Below, in pieces: positions 33,302-41,214 of a DNA stretch of 64,000 nucleotides. The notes under the pieces were generated by a model. The model saw only the letters and a list, made by a program, of their open reading frames with translations. It was not told where the DNA came from and did not search any database. The translations under genes and the position numbers were made by a program. The stretch lies in assembly GCF_019239235.1 (NCBI RefSeq), contig NZ_JAAZTS010000006.1, positions 1-64,000 on the forward strand. The letters are read 5' to 3'. Within the stretch, counting starts at the first letter, position 1. Each line of letters opens with the position of its first letter. The DNA is from Caecibacteroides pullorum (GTDB taxonomy: Bacteria > Bacteroidota > Bacteroidia > Bacteroidales > Bacteroidaceae).

Positions 33302-33345
33302 TAGTAAGAAAAGAACCCCGCTGTAGCTGGTACAGTAGGGTTCTT
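33302..33345 (-). terminator. Terminator downstream of susD
   Basis: Stem AAGAACCC/GGGTTCTT (33311-33318 with 33338-33345), with inner CTGTA/TACAG. On the minus strand it is followed by TTTTCTTAC. It separates susCD from namZ copy 2. Confidence 0.75.
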
Positions 33346-33361
33346 TTGACTATCTGTTCAC

Positions 33362-35083
33362 TTATTTCCAGCCAATATTTTGTTCTAAGTTTGGATTGAG
33401 GGTAATTTGTCCACTAGGTATCGGGTAGAGGTAATGTTTTTTGTCGTAAACACGTTCATTGTTTCCATATCCGTCTACATAGTTTCCATCCAGTGTCAAT
33501 CCGCATTCTGGATCGTTTACATAGTTGGCTCCCAGTCGAATATCAGGATTCTTGCTGGTATCCAACTTGTCAAGTTGATGCCAGCGGATGAGGTCCCAAT
33601 AACGGAAATCATTGTCGAGCATCAGTTCGCAACGGCGTTCACGACGGATTTCCCAAATCAGAGGGCTTACACCCATATCGTTATCGCCTGCGTCGGCAAC
33701 GTCGACCGTGATAGAGGGAAGGCCAGCACGACTCTTCAGTTTGTTGATAGTCTTGTTCAGATCATCGTTTGTAATAGTACCTAACTCAGCCTTTGCCTCG
33801 GCATAATCTAGGTAAATTACAGACAACCAATAGAGTGGAGCTGATGTGTAGTTCTTGCCACCTGTTTCACGATAAGTTGGATCAATGTTTACATTATCGA
33901 ATTTACAGATACCATAGCCGCTGGAAGCTGTCATGGCTATACCGCCTGCAATGCGTTGCCATGCATGGCCTTGGTAACAAAGTACAGAGTCGATTATCTG
34001 ACCTAAACGCTTGTCGCGTACTTCCAACAGGTTTTGGATATTCAGATGTTGAGCGCCATCGCTGGCTGACAATTTCATGATACCTGCATCTGTATTGTCA
34101 TATGATGTGTTGGCCGCAGTCTTTCCATCCAAGAACAAGAAGGAGTCGAAAGCATCTTTTGAGATACCGTCCATCTGAGTACTGCTACAAGTGTAATTAA
34201 TTGTGGAGTGTCCGAAATAATCTTTCTTGTATTCTTTGTAGAAAATGATTTCGGAGTTTCCTGACAATGTCTCAGAGTTGTAGATAGCACGATAACTGGC
34301 TATATCTGAACCCAGTGTATAGTCTGGCATGATTTGTTCGCAGGCTTCTACACAAGCTTGTAAGAACCGATTGGCTCCTTCCAAATCAGCAGGTTTTCCA
34401 TTCTCTTCTTGTGTGCGATATTTGCGGAAAGTACCTTCCCACAAGCAGATTTGGGATTTTAAGGCATTAGCCATGTTGCGTGACCATGTCGTTTGTGAAT
34501 TGACATCTTCGATGTTGTTGCAGGCAAAATTCAAGTCCTCTAAAACCTTGTCCATGATTTCATCACGATCCTCACGCGCGGCATACAGTAACGGATCATT
34601 TGTGTCGGGTACATGATCGAGCCATGTACAGTCTCCGAACTTACGAACCAAATCCCAATATTGCCAGCCACGCATCAGGCGTGCTACACCTATCCAATGG
34701 TTTTTTGTAGCCTCATCCATGTCTGTTGCTTGAGTAGTCAAGGAGCTGATCATGGCATTGGCGCGACGTATTTCATCCCAAGTAGATGACCAGTTACTGT
34801 CCGAAGCAGGAACATTGATGTATTTCCAATTTTTGAATCCAGCACCTATTTGATCGTCACTGAGAGAGGTAAAATAGAAATCTCCACTTCCACCGCTATT
34901 TCCATAACCAGTGAATAAATTATAGAAAGTGGCGGCATAACCTTCTACGCTGGATGGATTATTCCAGAATAAAGGACTATCTGTAAATTTGTCGAGTGGT
35001 TCTTTATCGAGCATGTCAGTACAGCTTGACAATGAAAGCGAACCAAGCAATAGTGCACTATATAAAAATGTTTTCTTTTTCAT
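33362..35083 (-). CDS. susD: SusD/RagB-family outer-membrane glycan-binding lipoprotein
   Basis: 573 residues with a lipoprotein signal (LLLGSLSLSSC). The N-terminal CTDMLDKEPLDKFTDSPLFWNNPSSVEGYAATFYNLF and the C-terminal RRERRCELMLDNDFRYWDLIRWHQLDKL, PIPSGQITLNPNLEQNIGW are standard SusD blocks with TPR-like helices between. It caps its partner SusC and binds the imported ligand at the cell surface. It starts 18 bp after the susC stop. Given the flanking murK, namZ and amidase genes, the ligand is probably a peptidoglycan fragment, though this is context only. Confidence 0.95.
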   Translation of the reverse strand: MKKKTFLYSALLLGSLSLSSCTDMLDKEPLDKFTDSPLFWNNPSSVEGYAATFYNLFTGYGNSGGSGDFYFTSLSDDQIGAGFKNWKYINVPASDSNWSSTWDEIRRANAMISSLTTQATDMDEATKNHWIGVARLMRGWQYWDLVRKFGDCTWLDHVPDTNDPLLYAAREDRDEIMDKVLEDLNFACNNIEDVNSQTTWSRNMANALKSQICLWEGTFRKYRTQEENGKPADLEGANRFLQACVEACEQIMPDYTLGSDIASYRAIYNSETLSGNSEIIFYKEYKKDYFGHSTINYTCSSTQMDGISKDAFDSFLFLDGKTAANTSYDNTDAGIMKLSASDGAQHLNIQNLLEVRDKRLGQIIDSVLCYQGHAWQRIAGGIAMTASSGYGICKFDNVNIDPTYRETGGKNYTSAPLYWLSVIYLDYAEAKAELGTITNDDLNKTINKLKSRAGLPSITVDVADAGDNDMGVSPLIWEIRRERRCELMLDNDFRYWDLIRWHQLDKLDTSKNPDIRLGANYVNDPECGLTLDGNYVDGYGNNERVYDKKHYLYPIPSGQITLNPNLEQNIGWK

Positions 35084-35101
35084 GATTCTTGTCTTTAAAG
35101 T

Positions 35102-38100
35102 TTAGAATGTTACTTGGAGTCCGAATGAGATGGTACGTGTGATCGGTGCTACACGTCCCCATACACCATTACTGTTGCTGCCCGTATCGCTGGCATCGAT
35201 TTCAGGGTCTACTGGTGCATAACTGTTGTTAATCAACTCACAAAGATTCTCAGCAGTGAAATAGATACGTGCTTTCTGCATGAAACATTTTTTAGTCCAT
35301 TCTTGAGGCAGGGTATAACCTACTGTTAAGTTCTTGAAACGCAGGTATGAACGGTCGATCAAATATTTACTTTGAGGATAGAAGTTGTTCTTTCCATCTG
35401 CGATGCCAGAAACTGTTCCTCCACTTCCGTTGCCTGGATATAAACGTGGGTAGAAAGCATCAGTGTTTTCTTCTGTCCAGTAATCCATTTGGTTGGCATA
35501 GATACCATCAGCACCACGTGAGAATGGCATTACGAATGCACCTGTTGACCACTGATCCCATTTACCTACGCCTTGGAAATACATGTCGAGATCAATACCT
35601 TTCCATGAGCCTCCCAGGCGGAATCCATATTGGAAGCGAGGAGTAGAGTTACCAATAACTTTCAGGTCACCCATGTCATCTTTAGTACCGTTTCCGCCAT
35701 CGATGACTCCATCTCCGTTTAAGTCTTTGAATTTAATATCGCCGGGGCCATATTCAAATGTACCTCCACTGACAAGACCATCTTGATTAGCTACGCCTTG
35801 TGCATAACCTGTACGATTGCCGTTGGCATCGTAAGTGAAGTCGTCTTTTGTGAAATAACGATCAGTCTCAAAACCATATATATCTCCATATACCTTACCG
35901 CTAAAGTAATCGCTTAGGATACCACTTGGGTTATTCCAGTTAGTTACGACTGTTTTATAGTCAGAAAGGTTTCCGTTTGCGTATACAGTAAAGTCACCAA
36001 ATCGCTTGTTCCAGCTGACGTTCAATTCCCAACCGCGTGTGCGGAGTGAGCCTGCGTTGGTATAGGGCTCGGTTGTTCCCAACATGTCGGGCAGAGTTAC
36101 ACCTGGAGCCAACATATCCAATGTTTTACGTTGATACCAGTCAAATGATACATTCAGTTCGTTGTTCATGAAACCTAAATCCAAACCGATATCAAAGGTG
36201 CGGATACGTTCCCATGTCAATGTGCTGGATACCAACGATGGAGTATCATACATGTTTACAAAAGTCCCGTCACTTCCCAGCCAATATCTATCGCTTAATG
36301 AATTGATGGTTGAGATAAACATGTCTTCGCCGACAGCTTCATTACCGATTTCTCCGAAAGAAGCACGGAGCTTACCATTGCTGATGATATTACGCAGATT
36401 GTCGAAGTAACCTTCTTGGCTAAAACGGTAACCTAATGAACCTGACGGAAAGAAAGCCCAGCGGTCACTGGAGGGGAAAGATGAAGAACCGTCGAGGCGG
36501 CCGTTCAATTCCAATAACCAGATTTCATTCCAGTTGTAATTGATTCGGCCGAAATAACCTGCTGTAGCAGAGTGGATATGACGTCCGCTAACCGTTTGTG
36601 TTCCATTGGACAGATTGAATTCGGGCTGATCTGGATTCAGTAAGCCTTCTCTCTTAGAACGATGCCAATAGTATTCTTCTCCTTCTGCATTACCACCGAC
36701 CATAATGTTAAAGTTATGTTTATTGGCCAAGGTAAATTCATAATTGGCATAGAGGTTAAAAGCATAAGAAGTCGTCTTTTCGCTTTGTTGCTGCAGATAA
36801 GAGTCGGTTTGGATATCTGTTGGAGCGGACATATTACCCCATGTATTATATCCTGAAACCGGCAGACCTACCATATCTTGGAAAAGATTTTTTACGTTAT
36901 AAGTATAGTCTGCGTTTACGGTCAAGCCTTTAGCTAGTTTTGCTTTTGCAAAACCTGTCATGCGGACATAGTTAGTAGAGGTTTCTGTGTCACCAGCTTG
37001 CTTCAGATACATAATGGTATTGCGCAAGTCTGTACCGTTGATGGTACCCAATGGTTCAAAGAAACTTCCCCATCTCCACATATATTGATAGGGAGTACGA
37101 CGTGTATTCGGTTCTGTATAAGTACGATCTGTGAAATTGAATCTACCACCAATTTGTAACCAGTCGGTTACGTCAGAGGTGATATTTGCGTTTACATTGT
37201 AACGTTTCAGTTGGTCTGGATTAAAGTTGAGTTGTCCTTCTTTCTTGTCATAACCAACAGATAGATAGTAGGTTGTTTTCCCGCTGGTACCCTGTACATT
37301 TACGTTATGACTTTGTGAGGGGGCCCAATTTTGATACATAATGCCTACGACATCCCAATCAGCATAGAACATGGCAGTACCTGTTGTAGGATCCAAGTAA
37401 TAGTCTCCTACATTATCCATACTTTGGAAGGGCTGCATTTCACGATATCCAGCTTTTTTATGGCCGTGTTGTTCTTGCCAGGCTTCGGCATAGGGGAGCA
37501 TCTTGTCCAAATACATACCAAATAATTCGGGATCTGTACCATTACGTTCGTTGACTTCAATTAAAGCTCTTAATTGGGATGGTACGTCTGCATAGTCAGG
37601 CAAAATGCTTGGAGTGCTCCATGCAAAATTGTTAGAGTAGTTAATCGTAAATTTATCTTTTTTAGTACCTTGTTTGGTTGTGATTAATACCACACCAAAA
37701 GCTGCGCGCGAGCCGTATATGGAGGTAGAGGCAGCGTCTTTTAGAACGGAAACGCTAGCTATGTCTTGTGGATTGATGAGCGAAAGGTCATCCAAGGGTA
37801 CACCATCGACGATAATCAAGGGGTTACTGGTTTCGCTATTACTCAGTGTACCTACACCACGAATTGTCATACTCGGCTGCTCATTAATACCTCCTTGTGT
37901 ATTCAGAATAGTCAAGCCGGGAACTACACCTTGTAAAGCTTTGGTTACATCCATTTGGGGCTTGGCTTCCAATGCTTTATTTACATCTACTGTAGAAACA
38001 GCACCTGTTACATTGACTTTCTTTTGTGAACCGTAACCTACGACCACAACTTCGTCCAACATTTCATTGTCTTCCGTAAGTATGACTTTGATGGTGCTTT

Positions 38101-38443
38101 GTTGAACTTTGATTTCTTGTGATTTGTACCCGATGAATGATATTTGCAGGATGGCTCCCTGTTGTACGTTCAAGGTGAATTTTCCGTTTATGTCTGTCAG
38201 GCTACCGTTGCTGGTTCCTTTTTCCAGAACATTTGCGCCAATAATAGGTTCTCCGTTGTGGTCAGTTACCAGTCCGTTTACGGTTATTGTTTGCATTTGT
38301 TCTGTAATCCCTAAGTTTTGACTTGGAATGGTAGGGATGGCATAGATTTGTCCATTGCCGAAGAGCAGTGTGCCACATATGGCTGCTGCAGTGAGAAGTT
38401 TACCTCTGTAGGTAAATCTCGTTTGTTTGTGATCTTCATTCAT
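35102..38443 (-). CDS. susC: SusC/RagA-family TonB-linked outer-membrane transporter
   Basis: 1113 residues. A signal sequence (about 15-36) is followed by a carboxypeptidase-regulatory-like domain (VNGLVTDHNGEPIIGANVLEKGTSNGS at about 53-79). The TonB-box/plug start DEVVVVGYGSQKKVNVTGAVSTV follows, then the plug signature LIIVDGVPLDDLSLINPQDIASVSVLKDAASTSIYGSRAAFGVVLITTK, and a beta-barrel ending in an aromatic-terminated strand (TISFGLQVTF). It imports oligosaccharides or peptides with SusD, driven by TonB. No anti-sigma-interacting N-terminal domain is seen. It has its own promoter and a leader of about 240 nt. Confidence 0.96.
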   Translation of the reverse strand: MNEDHKQTRFTYRGKLLTAAAICGTLLFGNGQIYAIPTIPSQNLGITEQMQTITVNGLVTDHNGEPIIGANVLEKGTSNGSLTDINGKFTLNVQQGAILQISFIGYKSQEIKVQQSTIKVILTEDNEMLDEVVVVGYGSQKKVNVTGAVSTVDVNKALEAKPQMDVTKALQGVVPGLTILNTQGGINEQPSMTIRGVGTLSNSETSNPLIIVDGVPLDDLSLINPQDIASVSVLKDAASTSIYGSRAAFGVVLITTKQGTKKDKFTINYSNNFAWSTPSILPDYADVPSQLRALIEVNERNGTDPELFGMYLDKMLPYAEAWQEQHGHKKAGYREMQPFQSMDNVGDYYLDPTTGTAMFYADWDVVGIMYQNWAPSQSHNVNVQGTSGKTTYYLSVGYDKKEGQLNFNPDQLKRYNVNANITSDVTDWLQIGGRFNFTDRTYTEPNTRRTPYQYMWRWGSFFEPLGTINGTDLRNTIMYLKQAGDTETSTNYVRMTGFAKAKLAKGLTVNADYTYNVKNLFQDMVGLPVSGYNTWGNMSAPTDIQTDSYLQQQSEKTTSYAFNLYANYEFTLANKHNFNIMVGGNAEGEEYYWHRSKREGLLNPDQPEFNLSNGTQTVSGRHIHSATAGYFGRINYNWNEIWLLELNGRLDGSSSFPSSDRWAFFPSGSLGYRFSQEGYFDNLRNIISNGKLRASFGEIGNEAVGEDMFISTINSLSDRYWLGSDGTFVNMYDTPSLVSSTLTWERIRTFDIGLDLGFMNNELNVSFDWYQRKTLDMLAPGVTLPDMLGTTEPYTNAGSLRTRGWELNVSWNKRFGDFTVYANGNLSDYKTVVTNWNNPSGILSDYFSGKVYGDIYGFETDRYFTKDDFTYDANGNRTGYAQGVANQDGLVSGGTFEYGPGDIKFKDLNGDGVIDGGNGTKDDMGDLKVIGNSTPRFQYGFRLGGSWKGIDLDMYFQGVGKWDQWSTGAFVMPFSRGADGIYANQMDYWTEENTDAFYPRLYPGNGSGGTVSGIADGKNNFYPQSKYLIDRSYLRFKNLTVGYTLPQEWTKKCFMQKARIYFTAENLCELINNSYAPVDPEIDASDTGSNSNGVWGRVAPITRTISFGLQVTF
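38317..38350 (+). promoter_or_regulatory. Possible antisense promoter inside the 5' end of susC
   Basis: On the plus strand, TTTG (38317-38320), 22 bp, then TAGATTTG (38343-38350). A transcript would run antisense to the start codon and leader of susC. A small stem CCTGAT/ATCAGG (38543-38563) lies downstream. This is a sequence match only. Confidence 0.25.
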
Positions 38444-38721
38444 AAAAGAAAGGATTTTAAGTTGGTTGGTAATAAGGGTCTGACAAGGTTGTATTCCAAA
38501 ATGGCGGATAATTGCTTGCCTGTCCTGTGAATAAGTGCTGTTCCTGATATTGAACGAATCAGGTTGATTTGTAAAAAGTCCTCTTATTTATATTCATAGG
38601 CACATTGTTTTTAAGGGTTAACTTGTTAATTGTTGTTTCTAAATCAGAAAATGTTTATAATATGGGTTCACATTTTCTTTTGTGTCTCAACAAAGGTATT
38701 TTATTTTTTTTTAAATGAAAC
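38444..38721 (-). promoter_or_regulatory. susC promoter and long leader
   Basis: The -7 box TACCTTTG is at 38698-38691, with a weak TTTC-like -33 box 19 bp upstream (38721-38718). The start codon at 38443 leaves a leader of roughly 240 nt that has no convincing gene. The rest of this 447-bp gap (38722-38890) is A/T-rich, and I see nothing else in it. Confidence 0.6.
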
Positions 38722-38890
38722 ATTATTCTTGCCTTATTTAAGTATCGGATACATGTTTTTATGTTTTTTTAAACAATGGCACGATGTGTTTTCTGACCTG
38801 TAAAATTGTGAATATCTTGATAGACAGATGTGGGTATGGTGTTGTAGAAAATAGCTCTCTTATAGGGATTTGTCGTGTGGGGGTATTGTA

Positions 38891-39739
38891 TTATACCTCT
38901 TCTCTATTCATTGCATGGTATTCTATCAGACCGTTGATGGAAGTTTCTTCTATTGTTTTTAGGTCGATACCAAATTCTTTGGCTGTTTCACGTAACAACT
39001 CGGCATAATAGTGGGCGAGCGAGCCAACAAAGCGGACAGGGTAGTTTTGATAGTCGTATTGGCAGACATTGCGTGTAAAGAAGCTGCGTAGATTGCTGGT
39101 AATGAGGTTGTAGACGTAGTCTTCATTCAGATAGTCTGCTAAGAAATAAGAAACAGTGGCTAGAAAGCGGTTTGGGAAGGGACGGTTGTAAACAGACTCC
39201 ATTACTTCGTTGGCGTTGATGCGGAACTTGTCGTAGAAATCATTCGTGATGTCTTTGGGAGCAAGGCCTTTTAATACGTCGGACAGAAAGTGCTTGCCCA
39301 TAACAGCTCCACTGCCCTCATCTCCCAAGATGTAACCACCCGCTTTGACGTTTTTGGCAATGATTTTTCCATCATAGAAACATGAATTAGAGCCTGTTCC
39401 AAGAATGCATGCTATGCCTGCTTCACACTTGAAGAGGCCTCGGGCGGCAGCCAACAGGTCGCTTTCTACCTGGATGGGGGTCTTAAATTGGGCTACAAGT
39501 GATGCACCCAATATGTTTTTCTTTTCATGGGAGGAACATCCGGCTCCGTAAAAATATACCTGCTCCAATTTTTTCTTGAAAAATAGCTCAGGCAGTCCCA
39601 GCCGTACGCTTCGGCTGATCTCGCGTCGGGTTTGGAAGAAAGGGTTGAGGCCTTCAGTAAAGGCTCTTTGTATCAAGTTGTTATCCTCGACTAAAACCCA
39701 CTCTGTCCGAGTTGAACCGCTTTCAGCTATTAATTTCAT
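38891..39739 (-). CDS. BadF/BadG/BcrA-type sugar kinase, MurNAc/GlcNAc kinase-like (copy 2)
   Basis: 282 residues, the same fold and motifs as the kinase at 13917: phosphate motif AESGSTRTEWVLVE (5-18; Glu replaces the usual Asp), GIACILGTGSNSCFYDG, GGYILGDEGSGAVMG and the NRPFPNRFLATVSYFLADYLNE segment. The paralog is similar along its whole length. It should phosphorylate an amino sugar such as MurNAc or GlcNAc. It has its own -7 box and lies upstream of susC on the same strand, so the locus is bracketed by kinase genes at both ends. Confidence 0.82.
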   Translation of the reverse strand: MKLIAESGSTRTEWVLVEDNNLIQRAFTEGLNPFFQTRREISRSVRLGLPELFFKKKLEQVYFYGAGCSSHEKKNILGASLVAQFKTPIQVESDLLAAARGLFKCEAGIACILGTGSNSCFYDGKIIAKNVKAGGYILGDEGSGAVMGKHFLSDVLKGLAPKDITNDFYDKFRINANEVMESVYNRPFPNRFLATVSYFLADYLNEDYVYNLITSNLRSFFTRNVCQYDYQNYPVRFVGSLAHYYAELLRETAKEFGIDLKTIEETSINGLIEYHAMNREEV

Positions 39740-39764
39740 GGTATGGTCGTTTTAGATTTACGTA

Positions 39765-39772
39765 CAAATATA
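39765..39772 (-). promoter_or_regulatory. Promoter -7 box for the second sugar kinase
   Basis: TATATTTG on the minus strand, 25 bp upstream of the start codon. No convincing -33 box. Confidence 0.5.
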
Positions 39773-39841
39773 TAGTTTTTTTTAGATATTCCTATTCCTC
39801 TTTAAAGGTTTCTTTTCAAATTATAGGGATTCAAACTAAAA

Positions 39842-39880
39842 AACTCCCAGCTTCTTCGTGAGGAAAAGCCGGGAGCTTTT
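39842..39880 (-). terminator. Terminator downstream of asd
   Basis: Stem CTCCC-A-GCTT with AAGC-C-GGGAG (39844-39853 with 39866-39875), one mismatch. Flanked by A-rich sequence on the left and TTTT on the right, so it could act in both directions. Confidence 0.7.
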
Positions 39881-39898
39881 GAACTATTGCGATTTCTT

Positions 39899-40906
39899 TT
39901 AGAGGGCGTTCTCCTTGATCAGATATTCGGCAATCTGGACGGCATTCAGGGCGGCTCCCTTCTTGATTTGGTCGCCTACAATCCAGAAGGTCAGTCCGCA
40001 ATCGTTGGTCAGGTCCTTGCGGATGCGGCCTACGTAGACGGGATCCTTGCCGGCCAAGAAGAGCGGCATGGGGTATTCCTTTTCGGCGGGGTTGTCCATC
40101 AGCACCAGTCCTTCGCCCTTGCTGAAAGCTTCGCGAGCCTCTTCGACGGAGATGGGGCGTTCGGTTTCCACCCAGATGCTCTCGGAGTGGGAGCGCAGGG
40201 CGGGTACGCGGACGCAGGTGGCGCTCACCTTGACGTCGGAGTGCATGATTTTGCGCGTTTCGTTGTACATCTTCATCTCTTCCTTCGTATAGCCGTTGTC
40301 GGTGAAGACATCAATCTGAGGGATGAGGTTGAAGGCCAGCTGGTAGGCGAATTTCTCGACGGTGACAGGTTCGCCGGCCAGCACCTGGCGGTATTGGGTG
40401 TACAGCTCGTCCATGGCGGCGGCTCCGGCACCGCTGGCTGCCTGATAGGTGGCTACGTGTACGGTCTTGATGTGCGAAAGCTGTTCGATGGCTTTCAGGG
40501 CAACGACCATCTGGATGGTAGTACAGTTGGGGTTGGCGATGATGCCGCGCGGACGGTCCTTGGCGTCGGCGGCGTTGACTTCGGGCACTACCAGGGGTAC
40601 GTCGGCGTCCATGCGGAAGGCGCTGGAGTTGTCTATCATCACGGCTCCGTATTTGGTGATGGTTTCGGCGAACTCTTTCGATGTGCCTGCGCCTGCGGAA
40701 GTGAAAGCGATGTCCACACCTTTAAAGTCATCGTTGTGCTGCAAGAGTTTGACCTCGATCTGTTTGCCGCGGAAGGTATATTTGGTACCGGCGCTGCGTT
40801 TAGAACCGAACAAAACTAACTCGTCCAACGGGAAATTTCTTTCATCGAGCACACGCAGGAATTCTTGTCCCACGGCTCCGCTTGCTCCAACAATTGCTAC
40901 TTTCAT
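39899..40906 (-). CDS. asd: Aspartate-semialdehyde dehydrogenase
   Basis: 335 residues. NADP-dependent reductive dephosphorylation of aspartyl phosphate, feeding lysine/diaminopimelate, threonine and methionine synthesis. The nucleotide motif [14 protein letters not shown] is at 7-20, and the catalytic Cys128 is in [25 protein letters not shown] and the late [21 protein letters not shown] block are also present. The length is normal. It is a single-gene unit with a promoter upstream and a hairpin terminator downstream. Confidence 0.96.
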   Translation of the reverse strand: MKVAIVGASGAVGQEFLRVLDERNFPLDELVLFGSKRSAGTKYTFRGKQIEVKLLQHNDDFKGVDIAFTSAGAGTSKEFAETITKYGAVMIDNSSAFRMDADVPLVVPEVNAADAKDRPRGIIANPNCTTIQMVVALKAIEQLSHIKTVHVATYQAASGAGAAAMDELYTQYRQVLAGEPVTVEKFAYQLAFNLIPQIDVFTDNGYTKEEMKMYNETRKIMHSDVKVSATCVRVPALRSHSESIWVETERPISVEEAREAFSKGEGLVLMDNPAEKEYPMPLFLAGKDPVYVGRIRKDLTNDCGLTFWIVGDQIKKGAALNAVQIAEYLIKENAL

Positions 40907-40954
40907 TTCTTTTTCTTTGTTTTAAGTGGTTTATAAAAAAGTCAATTCAAGGCG

Positions 40955-40962
40955 CAAATTTA
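40955..40962 (-). promoter_or_regulatory. Promoter -7 box for asd
   Basis: TAAATTTG on the minus strand, 48 bp upstream of the asd start. Confidence 0.5.
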
Positions 40963-41049
40963 CAACATTCTGCGATTATAACCACAGAAGTCGTTTTTAT
41001 TTTTTGATAAAAACATACCTTGCTTGTAGGGACTTCTGGCGGCGGGTGA

Positions 41050-41137
41050 CGGAAAACATTGCTTTCGTCCTTGGAAAACGGTGCTTTCGCCTTCGGAAAG
41101 CATCGCTTTCCATCAAAGAAAAGAGGGCGTTTTCCTG
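41050..41137. repeat. 3-4 x 22-bp palindromic tandem repeat, locus 2
   Basis: Clear units start at 41050, 41072 and 41094, with a degenerate fourth at 41116-41137. The core is GGAAARCAnYGCTTTCS. It lies between the divergent asd and antiporter promoters in a 308-bp gap. Confidence 0.85.
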
Positions 41138-41179
41138 AAAGTAGGTGGAGCGGGTGGTAGGAAGTGAAAAGTTTTTTGC

Positions 41180-41187
41180 TATTTTTG
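41180..41187 (+). promoter_or_regulatory. Promoter -7 box for the antiporter operon
   Basis: TATTTTTG, 27 bp upstream of the start codon. No clear -33 box. Confidence 0.5.
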
Positions 41188-41214
41188 CACAAGAATTTTA
41201 AATGACGCAAGCCT

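Noticed and set aside
39842..39880. Possible 22-bp repeat member near asd
   Set aside because: It has a GGAAAAGC-like arm but is better explained as the asd terminator hairpin; it lacks the 22-bp period.
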